Of a stretch of DNA of 64,000 bases, positions 43,608-54,364 are shown in pieces. The stretch comes from Patella vulgata (taxonomy: Eukaryota > Mollusca > Gastropoda > Patellidae), in NCBI RefSeq assembly GCF_932274485.2, contig NC_065884.2, positions 36,103,540 to 36,167,539 on the forward strand, written 5' to 3'. Numbering within the stretch: position 1 is the stretch's first letter; the number at the start of each line of letters is the position of its first letter. Below the pieces are notes generated by a model that saw nothing but the letters and a program-made list of their open reading frames with translations, ran no database searches and was not told the origin of the DNA. The translations under genes were made by a program, and so were the position numbers.

Positions 43608-44789
43608 ATAACGATATTGAGTGCGACCGATTTTAAGACACATGCATTTATAGTTATAGTTCAGTGGTACTACGATAATGTTAACAAATGAAACCCACAA
43701 AAAGACAAGAAATATATATAACTGCAGCCAAGTCTTGACCAATCAAATTGATTATCGCTCATTAGCCTAAGCTAATGAATCTATACTCAGAGTTTCATAA
43801 TGAATCTATATTCAGAGTTCCATTGCTCTCACTTCATTATAACTAAAGTTATCGTGCCTCAAAGCATCAACCAATCAGATTGCTTATTTCTGCTTACCGT
43901 AAGCGGACAATGTTCGTCATAGAATTCCATCAAGGCATTCACCTAATGAAAGCCTACACCAAGTTTAAACATTCTACCTCAATTAGAAGGAGAGTTATTG
44001 TGTTCCAAAGTCTCGACCAATAAAATTGCTTATCGCTCTGCTTACCCTAAGCAGAAAATATTCATAATCGAACTCAGTCAAGGTATTGCTGTAATAAAGC
44101 TATACACCAAGTGTCATCACATTCACTTAATTAGAACTAAAGTTATTGTGTTTCATGTACGTATATCAACCAATCAAATTGCTTATCTCTGCTTACCCTT
44201 AGCCGAAAATTCTCATCTTCAAACTCCATCAAGGCATTCACCTAATAGACATCTATGCCAAGTGTGAGCATTCTAACTCAATTAGAATGAAAGTTATTGT
44301 GTTCCAAAGTCTCGACCAATCAAATTGCTTATTGCTCTGCTTACCCTGAGCAGAAAATGTTCATTATCAAATTTAGTCAAGGTATTGATGTAATGAAACT
44401 ATACACCAAGTTTCATCCCTCTCACTTAATTAGAACTAAAGTTATTGTGTCCCAAAGCATCAACCAATCAAATTGCTTATCTTTGCTTACCCTAAGCCGA
44501 AAATGCTCATCTTCGAACTCCATCAAGGCATTGACCTAATAAACACCTACACCTTTCTAATTGAGCTACAATGTTCAATAAGAAAGAGAGTTATTGTGTC
44601 CCAAAAAGTGTGACGGACAGACAGACAGACGAACGAACCCATCTTAATAGTCCCCTGCTTTCTTCAATAGACATGGGACAATAATGATATTGAGTGAGAC
44701 ATGCTTTTATAGTTATAGTTCAGTGGTACTACGATAATGTTAACAAATGAAACCCACAAAAAGACAAGAAATATATATAACTGTAGCCA
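42644..44789 (+). repeat. Tandem duplication of most of the V element plus flank
   Basis: The segment starting AGTCTTGACC at 42644 starts again at 43731 (offset 1087 bp). The second copy runs to about 44789, ending CTGTAGCCA where the first ends CTGCAGCCA (43722-43730). The copies are highly similar and share the microsatellite and hairpin, the second hairpin (about 44649-44679) being degraded. Because the unit includes non-element flank, it is a segmental duplication rather than a second insertion. Confidence 0.85.
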
Positions 44790-44953
44790 GACAATGGTAC
44801 GCAGTATAAAACACATAGTTTTCATCAACAAATGAAATATGCATAGATTAAAGAAGGCACATATAAGTCCATGTATAAAGACATACCCTTTACAAAGACC
44901 GATCTGTGTAAAACACACAGTCGAATAAGAAATCGCACGGTAAATTTAGAATT
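44790..44953. other. No gene seen
   Basis: Short unassigned sequence between the V duplication and the CACTG-element remnant. Confidence 0.35.
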
Positions 44954-46312
44954 TACACCTATGCGTCAGATTAAGCCTGCTAGTTCTTGATAAGACACTT
45001 TTGGTGCAGTTATAACATGCTATCGAGAAAACTCACTAAACAAAGAATACACACTGTGTCAGTCGTTTTTAACCTGGTACAGAAATCACGCACTGTGTCC
45101 CCACCACTTATTTTCGATGTTTTGATTACTGTTTATTTTTTAAAATTGAAATCATTCCAGAGCTTTTATTGACATTTCCTAAAGTGTAGAGTAGGTCCCA
45201 GGCACTTGAGGCCAGGGTCCTTGAAGTTGTATAGCTGCACCCGGTGACCGATTTTTATTTAACAGGGAATAAGTGATAATTCATATTATAACAGTAAATA
45301 ATTAAAATATTCCATAGGGATTATAATAATATGTATATCATGTAGGTGTGCATATCTGATACGCTGGATATTAAAGGGTTAAGGAATAACTGAGATTTTG
45401 TTTTTATCTGGTATACTGGATGATAAATCACCTAACTAAAGGATTTAGTTTGTACATCAGGGGAACCTTTCATTGCTAGATTTGCTGCCATATTAAATAA
45501 ACGTATTTTTGAAGACTAGTTTCTATTTATCTCTGTGGAATATAGGCAATTAAATCTAAAATTTAAGACTCAAACCCTCTATTTTTGGGAGTACAGTAAG
45601 CTGAGCCAAGAATTGTGTACTTATTATTATAAGTAAGTGAAAATTTTTTGCTGTTTTGAAGATGGTTTAGAAATTTAGGAAATTTATTGGCAAAGACATT
45701 TTTTAAAAACCTGTCATGGGCCGTCCAGAAAGAAGACAAAGGGAAAAGAAACGGGCAGAGTGGATATAAGTGTACTGTTCTTTAGTTCTAAGTATATTAA
45801 ACACTTTATTGAATGTTTTTTTCGATTAAAAAATTGCTCTCTGAACTATTTTGTTATTGGTAAAAACTCCTCAGAATTGCTGAGAATGCATATTTAGACA
45901 CCATATTTATATAAATTAAAAGATTTGTAGGCCTGTACATTTAGGTATCCAATTGAATACACATTTTGCTCACAGACTTTACGTCGTCTTCCAACATTAC
46001 TGGGAATGGAGGCGGAGCTGGAATCTCAGTAGTGTAAATATTTCTAGTTCTTGTAGTGTACATGAGAGAATAAATCGTGAACGGTGGCTTGAAGCCTTGT
46101 CTTTAGATTAGATTTCGTATCATTTGCTGCCTTGGGGATTAGAATTGTTTGCCAGAAAATGATGCTGAAAATACCGTATCTACAGATTTTAGCCTCTTCG
46201 ATTTAGATTTGTTGCGATAATTAGAATTTTACCGATATTCATACAAATTTACCAAAATCGGTAGATATCTATGCCCTAAACATACAAATAACACTATTAC
46301 TACTTCTCAGTG
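44954..46312. mobile_element. CACTG element remnant: right arm split by about 1.06 kb
   Basis: 44954-45100 matches the inner right arm of the element at 7756-9650 (ACACCTATGCGTCAGATTAA, then TATAACATGC). 46165-46312 matches the outer part and ends CTTCTCAGTG. The 45101-46164 sequence between is absent from the intact arm, so it is an insertion or replacement. I see no gene or clear termini in it. No left arm is present. Confidence 0.6.
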
Positions 46313-46560
46313 TGAAAGCTTATTGTTTTTGTTAAAGTTATTATGCAGTTATCATATTCCTTATGAAAGGTTATTGTTAAGATTATTAAGCTTTTCTATT
46401 AAATATTGTTTCTTTTAAGATTATTATTCTTATTTTATTTTTTGTGTCTTTACTGCATATGAAAGCTTATTGTTTTTGTTAAGGGCGTTGCCATGTCTAA
46501 CCTATAGTAACTTAGCAATTAATTTTATATTATTTTTCAAACTCTGCTCCACACGAATTG
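46313..46560 (-). repeat. Z-type 3' tail fragments
   Basis: On the minus strand AACAAAAACAATAAGCTTTC appears near 46345 and again near 46485, matching the pre-hairpin and hairpin start of the Z element. They lie among AT-rich sequence. Confidence 0.45.
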
Positions 46561-46581
46561 GGTATGATTTTTAACCAGCGG

Positions 46582-47877
46582 CTGCCAGGCAGGATACGCC
46601 CACATTTTCGAGAGATGGATAGAGAACAGGCTAAAAAGAAAGTGATTTTTCCTACAATCAAGGGCCATAATTCAGAAAATGCGCAAGGAACCGAGATCAT
46701 TGGGTTATAATCTTACATTTCAAGTTTCAACAAAATCGGATAAAAATTGTGACCTCTATAGGGTCCACAACCTTGATATACCATATTTTTATGCTATTTG
46801 AGAACTAGGGGCGGCCATTTTGTCTGTCAGTTTTGGGCCTATTTTCACGAAATTCGAACTCAGCCATCCTTAGGGTGTAATGGTGATATACTAATACGTT
46901 TTTTTAAATCGGATAAAAATTATGACCTCTATAGGGTCCACAAGCTCAAAACGTGATTTTTCGTACAATCAGGGGCCGTAATTCAGGAAGTTACGATCCG
47001 ATATGCGCGAATATTGAAAGGAACCGAGATCTTTGGGTTGGTTATAAACTTACATTTCAAGTTTTTCATCAAAATAGGATTAAAATTGTGACCTCTATAG
47101 GGTCCACAATCTTGATATACAATATTATTTGAGAACGAAGGGCGGCCATTTTGTCTGTCAGTTTTAGGCTGTTTTCACGAAATTCGAACTCGGCCATCCT
47201 TAGGGTGTAACGGTGATATAATAATACTGTTTTTAAATCGGATAAAAATTATGACCTCTATAGGGTCCACAAGCTAAAAATGTGATTTTTCGTACAATCA
47301 GGGGCCATAATTCAGGAAGTTATGGTCCGATATGCGCGAATATCGACAGGAACCGAGATCTGTGGGTTATAAACTTACATTTCAAGTTTCAACAAAATCG
47401 GATAAAAATTGTGACCTCTATAGGGTCCACAACCTTGATATACCATATTTTTAGGCTATTTGAGAACGAAGGGCGGCCATTTTGTCTGTTAGTTTTGGGC
47501 CGATTTTCACGAAATTCGAACTGAGCCGTCCTTAGGGTGTAACGGTGATATAATAATACGTTTTTTTAAATCGGATAAAAATTATGACCTCTATAAGGTC
47601 CACAAGCTAAAAACGCGATTTTTCGTCCAATCAGGGGCCATAATTCAGGACGTTACAGTCCGATATGCGCGAATATCGAAAGGAACCAAGATCTTTGGGT
47701 TATAAACTTATATTTCAAGTTTAATCCAAATCGGATAAAAATTGTGACCTCTATAGTGTTCACAAGCTAAAAACGTGATTTTTAGTACAATCAAGGGCCA
47801 TAATCCATGAAGTTACAGTCCAATACATGCCAATATATCGAAAGGAACCAAGATCATAAAAATGTGGGCGTATAAAA
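46582..47877 (+). mobile_element. W2 element: 331-bp array with CTGCCAGGCAG 5' end
   Basis: The 5' palindrome CTGCCAGGCAG (46582-46592) is followed by ATACGCCCACATTTT (46594-46608). The 3' end AAAATGTGGGCGTAT (47859-47873) is its exact 15-bp complement. Between lie about four 331-bp units. Their sequence matches 16300-17930 but the 5' palindrome differs from the GTTGCCAGGCAAC of other W copies. The left half of the 3' hairpin is missing. The 80-aa frame at 47282-47524 is a repeat shadow. Confidence 0.75.
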
Positions 47878-47959
47878 AGACATCTGAAGCTGCAATTGAA
47901 GTCATAGTTTGGGCACATATCTTTGTGGTTTTTAAGATATTAAATTTTGAAATCAAGTT

Positions 47960-48195
47960 AAAAACCAGCAGCTGCTAGACAGGATGAGCCCACATTTTGC
48001 AAGAGATGGATAGAGAACAAGCTAAATAACAAAAACAATTTTTTGTACAATCAGGGCCCGTAGTCCAGAAAGTTATGGTCTGAAATGTGCAGAAAGGACT
48101 GAGATTTTTGGAATATAAAGATATGTTTTAAGTTTCATCAAAATCGGATAAAAATTGTGACCTCTAGAGGGTCCATAACCTTTGTAATATCATGG
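47960..48195 (+). repeat. W2 5' fragment
   Basis: CCAGCAGCTGCTAGACAGGA with GAGCCCACATTTT repeats the W2 5' end in diverged form. Less than one monomer follows, ending near 48195. Confidence 0.6.
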
Positions 48196-48880
48196 ACAGT
48201 ATATATATGGACAGGCAACGAGACCTGTTGGTTGGTTTCTCTGCCTCTTGCGCGAGACACAAAAAGATCTCAATGTCAACGGCAAATTAAGCAATGTGAT
48301 TTTTGACATAGCAGGATTTTATACAGATTAATTTCTCGAACTCCTCTTTAGAATTTACGGTGTTCTTATAGTTACATGGTAATTTTTCAACCCGATAAGT
48401 ATTCCTATCCGTTAGTGACGAATTTATCCAGTTTAGAACTTGAAATTTCCATATGCTGAAGTTGTAAATTGTGAAATGATTGATTTCAATATTTTTGTAG
48501 TTTTTGTAAGCATTTTGGTTTTGCTTAATACTCCAAATTCCGGCATGTATGAAAGATTTTAAAATTATGAAAATAAAGTTCAGTTATAATACTGTCTGGA
48601 ATGGTAATTAATTGTGCAGAAGTAAAATTAGTGTTTTAGTAGGTTTGTTAATGAAAACTCAACATGTTTTTTTCGGATTCACTTGGGCAAGTCCGAAGTA
48701 AACAAAGACGATGTGTTGATACATTTATACCCCAATCATCAGTTAGTAGTCTATCTATGTACAGGTTGCAAAAAAAAAAAGAGTAGCAAGATTAATAAAA
48801 ATATTATGAATTGTTGATTTCTGTTTCTTTGCTTTTAAACTTAATACTGGTAATTGCGCGAGGGGAGGTAATTTTATTTT
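48196..48880. other. No gene seen
   Basis: AT-rich sequence without a gene or terminus that I recognise. Confidence 0.4.
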
Positions 48881-49219
48881 AGTCACGATTGTCCGGTCTA
48901 TTTTTTGCCGCGGCACAGAATTCTAAAGGCTTCGTGGAAGTTGCCAGTCCATCTATACACGGTCCATGGTATTTCATACTTATACACAATTTGCGTACAA
49001 AGAGCGGCCATTTTGTCGGCCAATTTCATTTCGATTTTCCCGAAATTCGAATTCAACATTCATTATGGTGGAATGGTGATACATCTAAACGGTTTTTAAA
49101 ATTGGAAAAAAAATTGTGACCTCTAGAGAATCCACAAGCTAAAAATGCGACTTTTCGACCAATCAGGGGCCATTATCCAGGAAGTTATGTTTGGATATGT
49201 GTGATTATCAAAAGGAACC
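48881..49219 (+). repeat. 331-type W unit, diverged
   Basis: Carries GCGGCCATTTTGTCGGCC and ACAAGCTAAAAATGCGAC. It stops at AAAGGAACC (49211-49219) where unrelated sequence intervenes. Frames of 64 and 76 aa are shadows. Confidence 0.6.
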
Positions 49220-49637
49220 CATCTTCAATAGAAGGCTTGATCTCGCCTTAACTACGTACATCTTATCAAGCCCTTCACGTAATACCCCCAATATTTTAGC
49301 ACTAATTTCGATTGGGTATAAGCCCAGCTTGTGATCCTATCAGATTCCTTCGTTAAAAATATGGTTATGATTATCAAGTCTCGCGCTTCTAGCTAAAATG
49401 TCTACATGTGACAATCGAGTTGCAAAGTTCAAGGTTCGATCAATGTCAAGGTTGCTGGAAATCATGGTTGATCAACAAAGGCTGTAAACTTGTCTATTTC
49501 TTTTTCTATGGCGGCCGCCATATTTGTTTACAGTGTGTTATGTGCCACGACCTCTGATTGGACAATGCTAATTAGTCACATGTAAACACAACAAGCGCAA
49601 ATGTTGTAAAACTCACGGTCGTTGGTTCAGGAATATG
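49220..49637. mobile_element. Insertion in the 331-type array, class unclear
   Basis: About 418 bp separate AAAGGAACC at 49211-49219 from AAAGGAACC at 49638-49646, after which the array continues. The 9-mer could be a target duplication, but it is also part of the repeat unit. No good inverted repeats or coding region seen. Confidence 0.4.
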
Positions 49638-49678
49638 AAAGGAACCAAGATCTTTATGATAGAAACATATATTTAAAG

Positions 49679-50174
49679 GAGCTAAATCGCTAATATTTTG
49701 GATCTAAAAATTGACACAAATGGGTCGCAACGTATATAATAATGTAATGTGAATGTAAACTGATTTACATTCAATCGTTTGTTTTTACTGCAATTTCTAT
49801 TCAGTTTTGTTCGGTGAAATACGCCAGAAGTCCCAATCCAATGGCAATCTCTAGCGTCTGGTTATTCCACTCTATACCGATAGTATTTATTGCGCACGCT
49901 CTCCAGATAAGAATATGACGTCACCGTTTGACATGACTTGTGAAATATATCTAGCCTCTTTCTACAAGTCCCTTGTAATAAATGGCGCTGAAATGCATCA
50001 TGGTACACGATTCGTGTACCAACGGTAAAATGTTTATTTTGTCTTAATTATTGGATATCAGAAGCCCATCTTTTCCCCGTAAGATCACAACATCAGTGTT
50101 GATTTAAATTGACAAATAATTTGTGTTTTCAATGTCGAAGATTTTGGATGATACTGAGTTAGAGACTTGGCTAC
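49679..50174. mobile_element. MITE-like insertion with TTTAAAG duplication
   Basis: The 331-type unit is cut between ATATTTAAAG and TTTCATCC. TTTAAAG lies at 49672-49678 and 50175-50181. The ends GAGCTAAATCGCTAA and the complement GTAGCCAAGTCTCTAA are imperfect inverted repeats. 496 bp, non-coding, class not assigned. Confidence 0.55.
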
Positions 50175-50181
50175 TTTAAAG

Positions 50182-51002
50182 TTTCATCCAAATCGGATAA
50201 ATACCATATTTTTACACTATTTGCATACAAGGGGTGGTCATTATGTCCGTCAGTTTTTGTATGATTTTCACGAAATTCGAACTCAACCATCATTAGTGTA
50301 TAACTGTGATATATTCACACATTTTTTTTTAAATCGGATAAAAATTGTGACTTTTATAGAGACCACAAGCTCAAAACACGATTTTTAGTACAATCAAGGG
50401 CCTTAATTCAGGAAGTTATGATCCGATATGCGCGAATATCAACAGGAACCAAGATCTTTGGGTTATAAATATGCATTCCTAATTTCATCAAAATTGGATG
50501 AAAATTGTGACCTCTAAAGGGTCCACAACCTTGATATACCATATTTTTACACTATTTGCGTACAAGTGGCGGTCATTTTGTCCAACAGTTTTGGTCCGAT
50601 TTTCACGAAATTTGAACTCAACCATCATTAGGGTGTAATGGTGATAAACTAAAAAAGGTTTTTTAAATCGGATAAAAATTGTTACCTCTAGAGGGACCAC
50701 AAGCTTAAAACGCAATTTTTCATACAATCAAGGGCCATAATTTAGAAAGTTACGATCCGATGTGCGCGAATATTCAAAGGAATAAGATCTTGGCGTTATA
50801 AACATGTATTTCAAGTTTCGTTTCATCAAAATCGGATTAAAATCGTGACCTCTAGAGGGTCCACAACCTTGATATACCATATTTTTGCATTTTTGCATAC
50901 AATCAGGGGCCAAAATTCAGGAATTTACGATCCGATATGCGCAAATATCGAAAGGAACCAAGATCTTTGGGTTATAAACATGCATTACAAGTTTCATCTA
51001 AA
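50182..51002 (+). repeat. 331-type W array
   Basis: Units with TTTGGGTTATAAA and CCACAACCTTGATATACC at about 330-bp spacing, interrupted at 51003 by a compact W element. ORFs of 61-83 aa are shadows. Confidence 0.7.
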
Positions 51003-51870
51003 GATAGGTTGCCAGGCAACAAAACATACGCCCACAGCAGCTAAATCATCCAGGCAGTCAACAAGAGTTGTCACATATTTTTACTTTTTTCGGTAATAAA
51101 ACATAATTATACTACACTAAAATCTGATTAAGAGCAAAAACTCATGAAGTAATTATCAGAAAACCATTAGAATTTGTTTGGTTTTTATAAAGTTCTGCCC
51201 CATGCTAACGTTTTGTATACAAAACTTTTAATATCATGGATTTAGCTGTTCAAGTCATAAAAATTCAGTGAAAATCAAAATACTTGTTCGTCTCAAGACC
51301 TTAAACTCTGTGTATCAATCTGAAGTCAATCGGATGATAACTTTAGCCTTTAAAGCATCACAATGGGATCAAGGGACATAACTTTGGCAGTAATTATCGG
51401 AAATTGCTGAAAATCAATAGGCTTCTTCGTGTCATGACCTTAAACACTGTGTATAAATTTAAAGTCAATCGGATATTAACTTTGGCCTCTAGAGTGTCCA
51501 TAAGATTTTTCAAAGTGATCAAGGGCCATAACTCTGGCAGTAATTATCGGAAATCGCAGAAAATCAATAGGCTTTTTCATCTCATGACCTTAAACACTGT
51601 GTATAAATTTAAAGTCAATCGGATATTAACTTTGGCCTTTAAAGTGTCCACAAGATTTTTTGAATTGATCAAGGGCAATAACTCTGGCAGTAATTATCGG
51701 AAATCGCTGAAAATCAATAAGCTTCTTGGTCTCAAGACCTTAAACACTGTGTATAAATTTAAAGGCAATCAGATATTAATTTTAGCCTCTAGAGTGTCCA
51801 CAAGCAATTGTGGATCGACCGACGGGGGCGACAACAATATACGACCACATTTCAATGTGGGCATATAAAA
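51003..51870 (+). mobile_element. Compact, complete-looking W-family element
   Basis: The shortest copy with both ends. The palindrome GTTGCCAGGCAAC is at 51008-51020 and ATACGCCCACA at 51026-51036. About three 150-bp monomers follow, then GACCGACGGGGGCGACAAC, the hairpin CGACCACATTTCAATGTGGGC (about 51842-51862) and ATATAAAA. The 3' arm differs from the 5' motif at one base (TGTGGGCATAT). A 154-aa frame at 51404-51868 reflects the 150-bp period. Confidence 0.8.
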
Positions 51871-51913
51871 AAGGGGGGGTTTTGACCTGAGGATGTTTTG
51901 ACACGGACCCAAT

Positions 51914-52197
51914 TTTGATACATGATTGACATTTGATAACATAAATTCTTAAATTGGCTTTCATTAATGATTGAGATAGTTAAGTATCCTACAGCAACAA
52001 TTTTTGTTCAATACATGATTGACATTTGATAACATAAATTCTTAAATTGGCTTTCATTAATGATTGAGATAGTTAAGTATCCTACAGCAACAATTATTGT
52101 TCAATACATGATTGACATTTGATAACATAAATTCTTAAATTGGCTTTCATTAATGATTGAGATAGTTAAGTATCCTACAGCAACAATTATTGTTCAA
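51914..52197 (+). repeat. Three-copy 93-bp minisatellite
   Basis: Units start at 51918, 52011 and 52104 (ATACATGATTGACATTTGAT), 93 bp apart and nearly identical. No spacers, so not a CRISPR array. The near-identity suggests recent amplification. Confidence 0.9.
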
Positions 52198-52810
52198 TAA
52201 TATATAATTATAAGGGGGGGCTGGTTTTGTTACAGTAAGGACAATTAATGGTTACTGTAAGGAACTTTTTTTTTTTGCCATATCAAGCATGCATAATTTA
52301 ATTAAATCACTCCATTATGTGCAAAGTGATGGGTTTTTGATTTTTGACAAAATGTAGCGTAGATTATTATCGTATTGACGGTACTCAAGAATCCAGAACA
52401 AGTCTCGATTATCTATTTTATCGTTTAAACTTAAACTCCTAATGGCATCGCTGTGTTGTAATCTATTTAAAATCAGAGGCGTCCGATGACCCAGAGAGTT
52501 AATTATGGGCTTGTCATGTTAGTAAATGTTTAAATAATAATTTATTTTACATTTGAAGACAGAAAAAAACCTACAATAGACAGATATAGCTCTTACATAT
52601 ACTTAATGCATGTTTAAATGAATATAACACATACCTCAAGCACTCAGTAAAGAGAGATCAACTATGATTAATGAAATGCCCATCTTAATTAGCCCAGTCT
52701 GTGAAGAACAGTAGGATGTTAAGCCCAATTTCATTTCCTAGAGAGGGGCGCATTTACCCAAAATTTATCCTTAATACACCAACGTATTTGATTCAGGTAC
52801 CGGTATATCC
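52198..52810. other. No gene seen; SINE tail fragment
   Basis: AT-rich. A plus-oriented SINE 3' fragment lies at about 52677-52738 (CCCATCTTAATTAGCCCAG to CAATTTCATTTC). Confidence 0.45.
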
Positions 52811-53338
52811 TTAATACAGATCGTATCAAATAAATATTTAGATAACATCAGAAAGCAGATCTCTTATGAGAATATGAATGATCCGCACACTCTTGAGTGT
52901 GTTCGGCGTGAATTTATTTTCAATTTATCCTCAGGTAAATTGAATATGACAGCTAATCTGCATAGTTTCATTTTGCCCAAGGAACAAAACTTTCCGGGTA
53001 CAGTTTGTAATGTGGACATTCACTGGAAGTGATATGGTTATCAAATATTTGGTTCCACATCACTTTGTAGTAGTTCTACCGGACTACCTGTTTGATAAGC
53101 TGCCCGAACCAGACCTCTGTGTTGGAAAGTAAGTCATTGTCGAATATGAAGGCCTTTGCTTCACTGGATATGTCCTTGATAGTAATGAACTACAAGTCAA
53201 ATGTCTGCATTAAGTTGGAAAGAAAATTGTTTTTACTGGCCTAAGAAAATGTCTACATCAAAGACTCAATACAGTTCAAATTACCTGACACATTATTTGA
53301 AAGTCATCATAATTCTATAGTGCTAGCCATAGTATAAA
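52811..53338 (+). pseudogene. Decayed coding region of an unidentified protein
   Basis: The first block, 52811-53032, is open for about 73 codons and protein-like (NMNDPHTLECVRREFIFNLS, then ILPKEQNFPGTVCNVDIHW). A second block at about 53065-53230 reads LPDYLFDKLPEPDLCVGK and, after a break, VIVEYEGLCFTGYVLDSNE. The second block resembles a small beta-rich C-terminal domain found in many uncharacterised animal proteins, often next to transposon genes; this is from memory and uncertain. The frame is broken several times and there is no start codon context, so it is a fossil of a host or mobile-element gene. Confidence 0.4.
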
Positions 53339-54364
53339 GAGTACTCCCCTTCAAAATTTGCTCATGTTGACTTGTACTTTATGTTGAAAGTTCTTCTTTT
53401 GTTATTGTCATTTTTTTCAAGAGCAATACATTCTGCTAATTTCAACAATAATGTAATTTAGCATAAGATATGTTTTAAGTTTCATCAAAATTGGATAAAA
53501 ATTGTTACCTCAAGAGGGTCCATAACCTTTGTATTACATACTTATACACAATTTGCGTACAAAGAGTGGCTATTTTGTCGGGCAGTTTCATTTCGATTTT
53601 CCTGAATTTTGAATTCAACCTTCGTTATGGTGGAATGGTGATATATTTAAACGCTTTTTAAAATCGGAAAAAAAATAGTGACCTCTAGAGAATCCACAAG
53701 CTAAAAATGTGATTTTTCGACCAATCAGGAACCATAATCCAGGAAGTAAGTTCGGATATATGTGATTATCAAAAGGAACCAAGATCTTTAGGAAAAAAAC
53801 ATATATTTAAAGTTTCATCCAAATTAGATAAGTGGCCTCTAGAGGATCCACAACCTTGATATACCATATTTTTACACTATTTGCGTCCAAGGCGCAGCCA
53901 TTATGTCCGTCAGTTTTAGCCCGATTTTCATGAAATTCGAACTCAACCATCATTAGTGTATAACTGTGATATATTCACACATATTTTTTTAAATCAGCTA
54001 AAAATTGTCCTGTATAGGGACCACATGCTCAAAACACGATTTTTGTACAATCAAGGGCCATATTGCCAGAAGTTACGATTCAATATGCGCGATTATCGAA
54101 AGTCAATAATCCGCATGCCCGAACGAATAGGACGCTTTTCCTTGACAGCAGAGAAATTTTGCAGTAATTTTAGCTTTATCGCTTCTATTTTGGATTTCTT
54201 GTACCTGAAAACGATTGGATTATCAAACGGAAAGTATATTTAATCTTTTACAACTCATCATCTAATTCATAAGGCACAGATGTACTAAAGTATTGACTTA
54301 GAAAATTCCACCTGACTTGGAAATCTACGAATTGTCACTTCCGGTTTAGCAGAATGTAAACAAA

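Noticed and set aside
51914-52197. CRISPR-like repeat pattern
   Set aside because: The units are directly adjacent 93-bp copies without unique spacers, in a clearly eukaryotic genome.
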